This document shows, one piece after another, positions 40,101-52,900 of a stretch of DNA of 64,000 nucleotides. Position 1 is the stretch's first letter. Every line of letters begins with the position of its first letter. The stretch spans positions 17,663,178 through 17,727,177 of the forward strand of contig NC_083598.1 in assembly GCF_020882245.1 (NCBI RefSeq). Direction: 5' to 3'. The stretch is from Rhopalosiphum padi. Lineage: Eukaryota; Arthropoda; Insecta; Hemiptera; Aphididae. The translations under genes were made by a program, and so were the position numbers. The notes beneath the pieces are model-generated. The model was not told the DNA's origin and made no database searches. It saw only the letters and a list, made by a program, of their open reading frames with translations.

Positions 40101-40147
40101 ATCATTGATTATACAATGATGTATACAATATTGTATAATCAATGATA
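40100..40147. repeat. Perfect 18-bp inverted repeat (hairpin/cruciform)
   Basis: The left arm TATCATTGATTATACAAT... reads 40100-40117 and its exact reverse complement reads 40130-40147, around a 12-base loop (40118-40129). The stem is AT-rich. There is no following T run like that of a terminator, and no microRNA family was recognised in the arm. Confidence 0.85.
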
Positions 40148-43100
40148 TTATAGACAATTTTAAATAACTATAAAATATAATATAATTATTTAATTTGATT
40201 ACAGTATAAATATATATTATGAGACGCGAGTATGTATTAAAAAGAATAATTTGTTATTCTAAATCGACATTACCATTTATGATCCGGATTTAAGTCCATA
40301 TTTATTAATATTAATATTATTATTATTCCAACTTTAATGTTTTCAATTATTTTATTCGACAAAGATTATTAAAAGTTTTGCTTTATTTAGTAAACTTAAT
40401 TAAAATATTTTCAGAATCTAGCGTGTTTTCTTATTTTTATTTCAAATTTAATGAACGTTCTTATTATAATATAGAAAATGAACGTTCACGAGACGCAGAG
40501 GTAGAACGTATTGCCAGCATTAATGGAATTTAATATATAGGTTTATGTATACTATAGATTTATAAAATACGTTTTTGTCAACTTATTTTGTTTATTATTT
40601 CACTTTGTAAGCTCGAATACAGAATCAAAAAAATGCGCATCTTCGCTGCGGTGTATTTTATGATTCAACGTGAAGGGAGAGGGAGTGTAAATTTTTTTTT
40701 TTATAAAATTGTATTCGCGAAATTACTTCCTACTCCGAAAAATGGGAAAAAATCTCTGAAATTCGAAACAGGGTTCTCATAAGCCCTTCCTTCCTTCCAC
40801 CTTTCGTGCAATGCACGAATATAAGATCCTGTTCATATTTTTGTATTATATAGTCGTGAATGAGATTGTTATTTAATTTTCCGAACGGTTTCATCTGCAT
40901 TTGGGCTATATACCGCAATATACGACCACAGGTTTTTTTAATAAAGCGTTACGCACACACTTACGCCGCGTACAACCGATAATTTCAAGTACTTACGCGC
41001 GTGTCGGTGTTTACATCACGTTTTTGTTTCGTTTGGCAATGGTTACAGTAATAGTATATAATAATAATATCGCAAAATCATTCACACCCGGTCGTACACA
41101 ATAATACAGTCACTACATATGTTAGTATTTTATGATATCGGAAGGCCTTTTACTTTTTTTAGGTTTTCTCTTCGCGTATCACAATCGCAATTCTACAGTA
41201 CGGCGGTACGTGTTTATCTTACGCGCGGAGCTCTCGATGTAAGTCATTGAGGAGCCGTGTCATTGTCATTGTCACGGTTCGCCATGATAATCGATCGACA
41301 ATATTATATTATATTATATAGCAGAGTATTAACAATACAATAGTATATTATAGTAATTCGTGTCTATAACTCGCACTATAAACATTATATTATTATTAAC
41401 ACGTCGGCCGCCTCGGCTGATGGTGGTAAAACGATTCTCCGAATGAAATCAATACATCCGTGGTACGCACAACGTATGCTGCAGCTGTGGTGTGTGTGTG
41501 TTAGCTGTACGCATATATAGTATATTATTATTATATAGTGTTATGGCGTTTTGTAATTTATACATTTTTTTTTTTTTTATTCGAGCAAAACCGGTCGCGC
41601 CACGGCCACACACGAATAATATCGTCATTGTCAACCGATTATATCAATTAAATACATACAAATCGCGTGCTCGTTTTTCAATAAATAACACGACAATATA
41701 CAATGTTATTAAAGTATAAACAAATCAGACGACCCGAGAAATTCAAAACGCTCGCGTAGGTTTATAATGATGCGCGTTTCCCTTTAAAAAATATTGACGT
41801 CGTAAAATATTTTATTTCAATTCGATATTATATATGGACGCGCGGCGTTTGCGCATAATTTACTATTCAAATGGTTTTTGTCGATCAATCGATAACACAT
41901 CAATTATTTTTGTTTTGTAAATATTTACCTGAATGTTATAACCACATACAGGTATATTATGCCTGCAGCATAACGCGCGCGGTAAATAATTCGAGTGGAC
42001 TTTTCGGACGAAAAGTGCGTATAATATTATCAAATCGTATTTATTTATTTTTTATTATTGTTCTTTTTACATGTGCCCCGTGCAGTGTGTACTGTGCATA
42101 AATATGACATTGTACACAGATACAACTTAAAAATTAAAAAAATATTCACAAGCATTGTTTTTTTTTTTTTTCATTTTGTTTTTAGGGTGAGTAAATAAAT
42201 CAGAAAAAATAATACACTTTTAACGAGCGAAAAGATAATTCAAGCGTGCCCGTTTGAATACATTTTCGCTTTTACAGCGCGCTAGTATATATACTCATCA
42301 TAACCGCGTAATTTAATGTGGCTTTCAACCCTTATTCGCGACGTTTGCAAACAGCAGATCATTATAATATAATAATACATACTTTTAAGTCATTATACTA
42401 TTGGAAAATAAATCATTGTCATGTCCACAAAACACACAGCACCTACGATACGAGGTGAATATTGTGTAAAGTGTATAGGAAATATATGTGCACAGTGTAC
42501 CTATATATGATATACCATATATACATTATAATACGCATCCCCATTGATGTCTTTCTCATAACATGCGTCAGAACGTTTCCTTCCTTGTCACGAATTTATT
42601 GGTAGATTTGTGATTGACACTCACATTTTATGTAGACAGTAAACACATATCTCGTGTCATTTTACACCCCATAGGTACAATATTGTTTGTGATGATAATA
42701 TATTAATATATCTATTATAATTTATAATACAATAGTGTCATAGCTGCAACAACCTTAGAACCAGGGGCGTATTCAAGTAAATTACACAGATGAGTAGGGG
42801 GGACAAGTCGTGTACCTATTTGCTAAAAATATTTAAGACGAAATTGTACTTATAATGACTGAAATATTAAACATTGCATATAGTCAGTCCTTCGACAACC
42901 CCACGGGGACGCTTTGCTCCGAATTGGGTGTTAATATGAAAGTACACGAAAAAACAATTTTTATGTTCTCATTGCGTTAGTCTCCGCCTGTGATAAAGAT
43001 CGATATTTCTGAAAAAGACCTCAGCTTTGCATAATCCATATTTTTTGGTACTTTAGAGTATCTCTAACTCGAAAATATAGTAGAAGTACTGCGATTGCAT

Positions 43101-46100
43101 GCCAACAGGCGGACATTTATATGTAAAGTCAGTAATATAAACTGTTCAGCAATAAAATGTTTTTAAAAGGCTATTTCATTCTCGATTATATAACTTTGGT
43201 TTCACATGGTATTTTACCACAAACTGTAAAGTTCGAATAATAGCGAATAATATTAATATAAGCAACTGCAAATGGTAGTAAACTTAGATATGCGTAAATA
43301 CTATCCGCAATTAGGTAGTATAATTTCGTGTATCGAAATATTTAACTCGCAGTGGGCGTTTGTGTATTCATAAGCTCACCTGCCATCATCGTGCAGTATA
43401 TTATATTACACAAGTACTTGGTTGGCGCGCAGATCACAACCATGCACGCGTGCCGGTGTTCCCGAGGAATAATGTGTGACAATGTACTTAAAAAAACGTA
43501 TCGTCGTCGAAGATTAAAACGGTGAGTAGAAAATATTATAATATGATGGGATCATGTACTTTATTATCATAACAACCGACGGGTATGATATGATCGATTT
43601 GCAGTAGACCTATGGCGTGTTATACAGCAAAATATTATATGATTGTTTTATGTTGCGGAATATTAGATATATATGCCGCGTCTACCATGATTATGTGTTA
43701 TATGTTATTGGGTAACTGGTACATTATTATCATACTTAAAATTTAACTTCGATCGGATTATGGCCCCCTGAAATTAAAACTCAATCGAAAGGGCGAAGGC
43801 GTCGCCGCGACGTATTCCAAATAAAATCTCGCATCCGGTCGGTAATAATAAATTGATGATTCACTGCGTACACACTCGATATACTACACAATATGTGTAT
43901 AACATATAGGAGGTACGTTCGACCCTTATACACCGTACACACACACGCATGTTTTGGATGTCGTCTAGTACGACGAGCGTATCATCGCGCCAGATGCAAG
44001 ACCGTCGTCTATATAATATTATATTGTATTCGGTTATTAAGGGGTTGCTGCAGGGGTCGCTGCCGCAGCAGTGTGTGTGTGCGTGTGTGCTACGCGGATG
44101 GGGTCTACCACCCTTATATTTATAATAACACAATGTATATACGGAGGAAGTTATTATTGATTTTATATATTTCTATCTTCGCGAACGGATATATATATAT
44201 ATATGTTTATAAATATACGTATGATGAGTATGTATATGATGCGTATGTCGGCTATATTATGTGTTATGCATATAGGGAACGTTTCCGAACCGCGTTAACC
44301 CGCGACTTCCGAAGACTTATACAAAAACACCGACCATGGCCGTGTTTTTAATTTTAATTTTAAGTATAATATGCATAATATGATATTATATAATGTAATT
44401 GTTATGCGCGGATAGTACTACCATGCGATTATTTCATACACATTGCACGCAGAGGCTTACTTGTTAATCGCTCGTTATAACACATTGACCCGCGGAGAAA
44501 TCCGATTTTATTACGTGTGTGAATACACATTACACACACTAAATCGTTTTAGTGTTCACAAATCGCAATACGCGGGTACGATACGAACATCGTCAGCAAT
44601 TTATAGGTAATATTAATGTGCGAGGCGGTGTACCGACCGTTCACGCACTCATTTTCCAACATTAAATAATTTAATATCGTTATTATACATTATATACGGT
44701 CATTGATTTTTCTATCGTCTTTAAAACAATAGAATTCAGATAGTATATTATATACACTTTAGCTTAAAACCTCACTTTAACTGTTAGGGCGGGTTAGGTA
44801 AGAGGTTATGGTATACCAGTGTTCCGTGACAAAATAATCACCCTGATTATTATTAAATGCGCATCGAGTATACATTGTATATAATATGTATAATATTATG
44901 TAATCGTAGTAATAATTTAGAGATCAAAATTAAAGCAGGATTGAAAGATATCATACTAAAAATTATAAATTATAAATGTATTGTATTATCATATAGTGTC
45001 AACGCAATCGGTCTTTCATTTATCTGACGAGGATGATATCTGAATAATTGTTTTCTTCTCACTATTATAATATGTTTATCAAGCATGCCCACTACTTAAA
45101 TCGTTAACTAAATTTTGATTTTTTAAATGTTTAAGCGAATTTGCTTAAAGTCTCTAATGAGTAATGACAACATTTACAGATATTTTATTTTTTTTATACC
45201 GTTTAAGGAAAATCCTGTGGAGATACAAACATCATTTTTCGAATGAGAACCACCCTTTTTTTACCATAAATTGGTAAGCAAATATTTTTATTGAAAATTA
45301 TTAAATATATATATACGTATATAAATAACAATTTGGTTAAAATGTAATCACTTTTGCAAATATTTAACTAAAAAATAATTAATAAATGAAAAGGTTATTT
45401 AAACGAGTATTTTCTGAATAATTAAATTGTATTACCATATCTATAAATGATAATATATACTATATAGAATATAAATTATAGGTTCAAAATAATTTAAAAA
45501 TTATAGTTATTAATTCAAATTTTAAACAATTTTTCTATCACTCAAGAGCTAGACAAACTATTAGGTACATATTTATTTAATTACATCCATCTTATACTTT
45601 TCATTGAAAAAAATAATAAATTTGTGTGGTTGGTGATTGTTGAATCGCTCTGTATGGATTCGGAAATCGAGCCTTTTAAAATCGACATTGTCCATTGTAA
45701 ATGGTTGTATACATAAGATTTTAGTTTATATATTTGTTATTATTTTAATATCACATAGTGCTTTTATTTATAAAAATTATTACTTCAAAATTATCAACAA
45801 ATCTTCTTTAATATTATTTTTTTTTTTTTTTGTTAAATAATTCAAATATTTATCTAGTATGTAGAAGTTAGTATTTTTTTTTAACAACAGCTAGTCCCTA
45901 GGTTAGTACAATATTATATTTTACAAAGTTAAACTAACAATTAAATAGTTATAAAAAAGGGACTTATAACTTTATAAGCTATAACTGCTAACAGTATTGT
46001 ATTTGTTTCATAATATGTATTTCAGATTCTGTAGCTGCAGGTATATTGTGATCTTTTTTTTTCTTCGTAGAATGTGAATGTGTATTTATAAAAAACGATT

Positions 46101-46699
46101 TTATTGTAGATTGTCGTTTTTTTCGTAATTAATAAATGGGCGTAATTGGAACAGGTCATTAAAAATTCTTCGTTAGACGATTTTTGGCTGTTTTGCTGTT
46201 AATCAAACCGGGTATACGAGTTCGATTATTTTAATTAGATTAGTAAATTTATTTTGAAAACCCAGATTGGAACAAAAGAGCGATAGTTTATTTCACATAT
46301 AATCAAACTAATCACGTTCAAACCGTAATTAACCGATCTATACGCTTAGTTTAATGTTCAATAAAATATATAGCTCGATCGTGTATAACTGGTCATAATC
46401 GGGGTATATAACCACATTCGCGGATCTTAAACTCAACGTGCGTGCCGAGGTGTTTTTTTTTATACAAAGAAAAGCGACCGTCGATGGATTATTTCGATCT
46501 CGAATGCATAGTCTATTATAAGCCGGACTAACATGTGCAGTGTGCACACACAATGTGTCAACGGAAGACTGGCGCTGCATATAATATTATGCACCGCGAA
46601 AACGTTCGTGTAATTTTTTCCAATCGGCTTTTACCGATTTATACATATTATAGTATAGAACGCTTATAGGTATACTCATCATAAAGCTGATAGACGATA

Positions 46700-46701
<2 letters not shown>
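40148..46701. other. AT-rich noncoding DNA with GC-richer patches
   Basis: No gene is recognised. Patches at 40960-41100, 41155-41290 and 43780-44130 are richer in CpG. The last carries overlapping frames of 90 and 152 codons in Tyr/Cys/Arg-rich low complexity. A hAT-like CAGGGGCGTATTCAAG word lies at 42762-42777. Confidence 0.5.
42762..42777 (+). mobile_element. Transposon-terminus-like word CAGGGGCGTATTCAAG
   Basis: Resembles the left end CAGGGGCGTATTTAGG seen in many insect cut-and-paste elements. A related word, CAGTAACGTATTTAGG, lies at 58339-58354. No right end was paired with it. Confidence 0.25.

Positions 46702-46740
<39 letters not shown>
46702..46740. repeat. (TA)n microsatellite
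   Basis: A long uninterrupted TA run; it produces the Ile/Tyr run in the minus frame 46648-46851. Confidence 0.9.
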
Positions 46741-46743
<3 letters not shown>

Positions 46744-49599
46744 GTTCAAATATAATAAACACGTGTACGTGCTGCAATATATACATACATGTATATTGGA
46801 GGTACCATAGTACGATTTCAAATATTTACACAATTTATACATTATATACATGCATACACATTATACACTCAGAATCCATTGAAAACACTCTCGTCACATA
46901 CGTATATGCATATATATATTATGTACATACGGTTAACCGCTCCTTCTTTTATATATATGCTTAAAAGTCTGGTCCATCCCCCCGTCTCTCTTGGGTCACG
47001 TTAAACACGTGCACCGCGAACACGACTTACAAGAAAACTTAACATGTTGTCATAATAATATTATATTCACCGTGATCCGCTAGTAATAATATATAATTCA
47101 GTGTGTTAAACCTTTTTTCAAATTTAACACAACGTTAATTTCGATCGTCATAATATTGTCCTATTTCCTGTTTATGATATATCTATAATAAAAATAAAAA
47201 TGTTATGCGTAATAAGTGTATAACTCGAGCGCACTATTTGTAAATGTTTATGTATTTGTATTATAAAATAATTATTGGGGTCTGGGGATTAGATTAAAAT
47301 ACCATACTAAATGTCCTATAAAAAAACATCTTAAAATTTAAGAAACAAAATATTTATTCATGTGATTAGATGAGTATTACCACAAATCACAAAACATTTA
47401 ATGATCATCGCGTTTAGTCGATAAAAAGTCAATCATCATCTTTTCAATTACATCTCTTGCTTCGGTACCTACACGACTACACCGATTATTGAAGTTATTG
47501 TATTTCCTCTGAGTACGGAGCAACATAAAATATAGGAAAAATGCCTTGTAAACTGAAAACTGTACGGAATAAATAAATAAATCGCAAAAAATGTACCTAC
47601 TAAAAATCAAAAACAGTTTTATTTTTAGATTATTTGATGTACGCGTATATATGAAACACGTTTAGTGCTTTGAAAGCAATGTTTTAGAGCACTCGGAAAA
47701 AAAATTACTGGTGCTATAAAAAATCGTTTCGGTCGTTATATACGTGTATATTTCATACTGTATACCTACCACTATTATGGGCAGCAAACGATCGACGTCC
47801 GCGTCCATCGACGGTCACATGACTATTTACCGCATAGTAGTTATATGTCTTATGGGATGTAAACGGTATATCGCGATACCTGACGATATATAATGAATTT
47901 ATTTATATGCGTCACGTTTATAAAACTACGGTTTAATTAATTAGGTAATTTAATTTTACGACGAGTTGATAAAAACTTGTTTTTTTCTTGCGATATCATT
48001 ACCGTTTTTAATCGGACTTAATAGAGACGTTTGTGCCACAATATATCTTCTATATTGTTTTTTTTTTTTTTTTTTATTAAAGTCGTATAATATACCACGT
48101 CAAGCTACACCGTCGGCTAAAACTATGACACTACTGTCACGCGACTAGTGGTAAATTAAAAAAAAAAAAAACAGTGGTTCGCAAATACAAATTTAAAACT
48201 ATCTGATTTAAGTATTAAAATCACTCATATCTTCATGCACATCTATTTGTTTTTTATTCATCAAATTTATCTAATGCTATTATAAGCACAGATTGTAAAT
48301 ATCTTAAAAAAAAATAATAAACAAGATAATACATAATAATATACCTAGTGGTTAATATAATGAAAGATGGATACAGATTAGACATAGTACATAATTATAG
48401 TACCTAGGTATATAGTACCTACTGCAGATCAAATGCAAACTGATCTTCAACAGTTTTCGATAAACTGACTCAATTCGGTATCGTTTTTCCAATGTAATAG
48501 TGCATAAGTTATTTGGTAAAATACTTTATTTAAAAAGGAAAAAAATAGTAATAACACGAACACGAAAAGAAAAACAATGCAGATTGTTTTTTAGTTTTAA
48601 TACAGGACTTACTACAGCAAAGCTATAATATAATTCTCAGAATAATATTGACAGTGGTTTTGTGACAATGTAATTGCTGACGCATTACTTTATCACTTAT
48701 TTTTTTTCAGTTGTTACTTGATAATTTGTTTTTTCTAGATTCTTAATATCGAGATATTTATGACGAGTGTATATACATACCAGGAGACGGTGATATCGTC
48801 AGTGTACAATATGTATTGCAGTTACTGTTTACTCTGTAAGTGGGCTCAGAATGGGCTTAAGTTTTTGGTGCAGCAGCATGGCAGATCAATTCGGACAATT
48901 TTATCTGAAACAATATATGAAACTGTAAACATACCCTGCGCCTTATTGTATTCCAGGACTGAGATATTATATACATCATTATTAGGAAAACTATTAATTA
49001 ATTGCGTAATAAACTATAATAATACTTTCATATTTATAATTTGCATTAAAATTAATGAGCAAACATATACATATTTTTAAGATATATAGGAGAAATTGTG
49101 TTTTATGATATAATAAGAAAAGAAATTAATAATGTTAATGATATTTTACATTAAATAATTGCGTGTTCTTCTTTCTGACTTTTTGAGATTTTTACCATCT
49201 TTGTAACTTTCTTTTCTTCTCAATATCGGTAAATCATATTATTTTTTTTCTATTATGTAATATTTTTTTTTCATCTTTATGGACATACACTTATCAATTT
49301 AATTTTTTTTTAAACATTTTGTCATATCGTGTCTTTTAATCGACTTGTTATCCACACTCTATCCTATGGTTTTTTTCGTTAATATAAATAGTCACAACTT
49401 ACAACTACAATATTTTCAATTCGTGAAATTGTCTAATTCCATTAATTCTATACACTTAGACTTCAATTAACACGCGTAATTGTCGTTTGACCGTTTTTAG
49501 TCTATATCTTTAGGCTAATCTAATTATTTATTGAAATGCGCATCGGTATATCCGCTTCCCCTGTCTCGTCGGCTCCAAACCTGACAATAATAGCAAGTT
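46741..49599. other. AT-rich noncoding DNA, one unrecognised open frame
   Basis: No firm gene. A poly-T tract lies at 48058-48075. The frame 48760-49080 (106 codons) has no recognised domain and becomes Ile/Asn/Tyr-rich toward its end. In another frame a short ATG segment at 48878-48924 is followed by CT|GTAAAC; see findings. A CpG-richer patch lies near 47780-47880. Confidence 0.45.
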
Positions 49600-49925
49600 T
49601 ATTCTTGAACTATCCTCACTACTATACACCATAATCAAGGTGAAAATAAATTATAAAACCAAAGACCAAGACCACCAAAATGTCATAAGTGCCAGATTTA
49701 TGAGCACACCTCAAATTACTATAATCATACTTCCCACTGCGCCAAGTGCGGGGTAGATCACTTCTCAGACATCTATAACAAGAATAAAAGCAGCTCAGTC
49801 AAATATGCCCTATGCAGATCACACTTCCAATTACAAAGGATATCTAACGTACAAATAAGCCATCTTCAAGCACCGTATATAATACATATATCAGTCAAAT
49901 TAACTCATCTCAAATAAAAAACCTA
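49600..49925 (+). mobile_element. LINE ORF1 (gag-like) zinc-knuckle fragment
   Basis: From 49681 the + strand reads CHKCQIYEHTSNYYN, then HCAKCGVDHFSDIYN, then KYALC, and after a +1 shift ADHTSNYKGYLTYK. This is the triple CCHC knuckle array of the nucleic-acid-binding ORF1 protein of jockey-like non-LTR retrotransposons, preceded by the family's IIKVK strand (about 49630-49660, another frame). Three expected Cys are Tyr here (codons at 49720, 49774 and 49804), each explained by one G-to-A change, so no knuckle keeps all its zinc ligands. Frames also break near 49660 and 49816. It is a dead fragment; ORF2 does not follow. Confidence 0.75.
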
Positions 49926-52900
49926 CAACGTTCCTTTTAAACTCTCATTTTGTCTTCATATATTCCTCCATTGCTCCTGCCTTCAATAATATCATAGTTT
50001 ATATTGTTATGTGAATAAATACACAATGTATATATAAATAACATTTAATCAGTAACTATTTTATTATTACATCTTAAATTATGTTTCATTAATGGATGGC
50101 TCTTATCATCAAAAATGTTTATTATTATGTCATATTTGTTACTTTTTCCTATATTCTTAATATTCCAAACAATATAAATTGTATATAGTATATTAGTATA
50201 TTAAATGTAAAAAAAAATGTAAAAAATTGTAACGCACATAAAAATATACTTTCTTATTCGCTCTACAAAACCATAATATTATTCCCTATTACCCGCTTAT
50301 GAGTATAGTATATAATATATTATTATGAAATAATAATCATTATTGTTTCTTAAAACATGTTATTTACGTTTTACGTATAAGTACGACGATTAGCGATCTC
50401 TTTATAGTCTTTATATTATAGTTAATAGTTTATTACCACCGTTGAAAAAATATAAACATAATATATATTCATTGTCCCCGTGCGCACACTTTTATATTAT
50501 CTTCTATAATGGTCGGTTTTTTTTTATTATTTGAAAGTCTCTCTCAATTATATTAATTAATAATATTCGTGAGAAATGCGTATCAAGTCGACAGACACTA
50601 AATAGGTATGTACATGTCAGGTTATATAATACATAAAATAGGAAATAAATATCGCTCATCATGGTGACCTGTCGCACATTTTTACACGAAAAAGGGGTCG
50701 TTTACACTATACGCCTGAACGCACGATGCTCGAGAGAAATTGATTTCACCGCCGCCGACCCTTCACCGCCCCCTGACAAACCCATCCCAACATACAACCC
50801 TTCGACCGTTACCCCACAAACCACCTATGCTGGTGATGACTTCTGTAACGAATGAGGTGTAGGTGGAGTGCGGTATTTAGTTGCTTATAATATACACTTA
50901 ATTTAAAGCCGTCTATGTATTATATTATTTATAGTTACTAATTATCATTATGATGACTCCAAATGTGTGCTAATTGATTGTATAAATCTATGGATCGAGT
51001 GTTCAGTGTCGGTCAAGGAACCAATTCCGATTCAAATTGGAGACCATATATTATAATAACTGAAGTGGAAATATCAAAAAATAGCTCACCGCATAAAGCA
51101 TATATACCTATATTACATTTTCATAAAATTATTAACAATATAGCTATATTTAATGTAAACAATTTCTGAACATCTATAAATTATATAGAATGAAGTAATA
51201 ATAAAAAATGATCGATCTGTTTATGTTTACATTTATACGTATCAATAATGTTGGTAAGTTTGGTAGACATTATATACAAAAAGTCTGTTTTTAAATCGAA
51301 TTATCTGACAAAACTGCAGGACTCAGTTAGACAGTTATTAATTTTCAAAACAGATTTGATTCAATTATAAAGCTTATCTACTAAGTTATGAACTAAGTGA
51401 TTTTGAATATTTGTTTTTCAATTAAAATATCAATGCACGTAAAAAACATCACATTTCAATTGTTGCATTGTATAATGTAAATAGATTTTAAAATATTAAA
51501 AATCATTTCAGTTAATAGTAAACAACTTTTGAACTTTGTATGTAATTGATATCTAGGTGGCCAACGATATCGAATGAATTGCAGTCACCATAGAATAATA
51601 GTATTTAAAAAGATATTTTATTCCTGTGGATAATTCATCATTCGACATACGTTTAAAAAAAAAAAAAAACACTTATGATTCTGGCATACTCGATATCATA
51701 ATATATGTTGCAAACATATCTTATACGTAAGTATACGATTGATAAATAAGCCTTACATATTATGGTCCAATAATTTCTAAAACTAATGATGTATATACAT
51801 TATGTATATCAATAGCGTATAAGTGGTAGTAATAATTGTGATACATTATTAATTGATAACAATTCATTTATAAAATCGTTATAATCAATGCTTTAAATAA
51901 TATAAAGTATAGATAAAGAACATAAAAAATTGAAAGTATTTACAAACATAAATGAATAGTAGGAAAGTTTTTAATTATTGGTATGAAAAAAAATTATAAA
52001 TAATAAACGCGTAAGTAATAATATTATAACAGCTGCAGTTTTTCGGACATAATTAATAGTTTCACATTTTTACGTTTAGATGTTCAGTAATATTCAAGAA
52101 GAATATTAAAAACGTTGGGCACGGAATATCACTCGAGGGAACAATATAAGTCTTTGATGATTTCATATAAATATATATATTTTTTGGTACAGGTGCATTT
52201 TAAAATTATTTAGTATAATATTAAGAAATATAAACGAAAAAAATAATAAAAATTCGATTTTAATTATTTTATCTTTGAGTTTCCATATAGTATATTTTCT
52301 TTTGAGTAATAAATTACAACTGATTTATTCTTGACGATTTTTTATTTAGCCTAAATAAACTAATACTCTTGAATGTGTAGATTATTTAAATGGCAACGAT
52401 ATTAATATATGACATATTATGATGGGTGTATATTATTATTGTGGATGTAATACCCACATGTGTTATTATGTTTCTGTAAACGCACGACATAGCAAATTCG
52501 CGTTCAGCCGAAGACTGATTTTATGTAGTAATCTTTAATATTAGAGTGTTGTTAACACTTAACTTCTTATCAAACTTAAAGATAAGAATATTATCAGTGC
52601 CTTTTTACCCACAAATTTTTTAATGCTATTTAATTTTTAAGCGATTTATGATCATTTTTAAGTCGATATTTCATCTATAATCTTATAATAAGCTCAAAAA
52701 TTAAAATACCTACCGTAAGAACAACGACGTACAAACACTTGTGATGTGCTTATTTTTTAATTTGATAAGAGGTCATATTATATATTACTAAAAATAAATT
52801 ACTAGTTACTGTACAAAATTGATTCTTCTGAATGCAAGTTTACTATACGTTTGTATAGCGGAGACAGCACAATATTATATGGGTGTATTAAAAAGTTCAT

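Noticed and set aside
43893..44351. 152-codon + frame, Tyr/Cys/Arg-rich
   Set aside because: Overlaps an opposite-strand open frame; reads through TA and GT repeats and shows no domain or conserved motif.
50661..50855. 64-codon + frame with Pro/Thr-rich end
   Set aside because: GC-rich patch without family, splice sites or conservation evidence.
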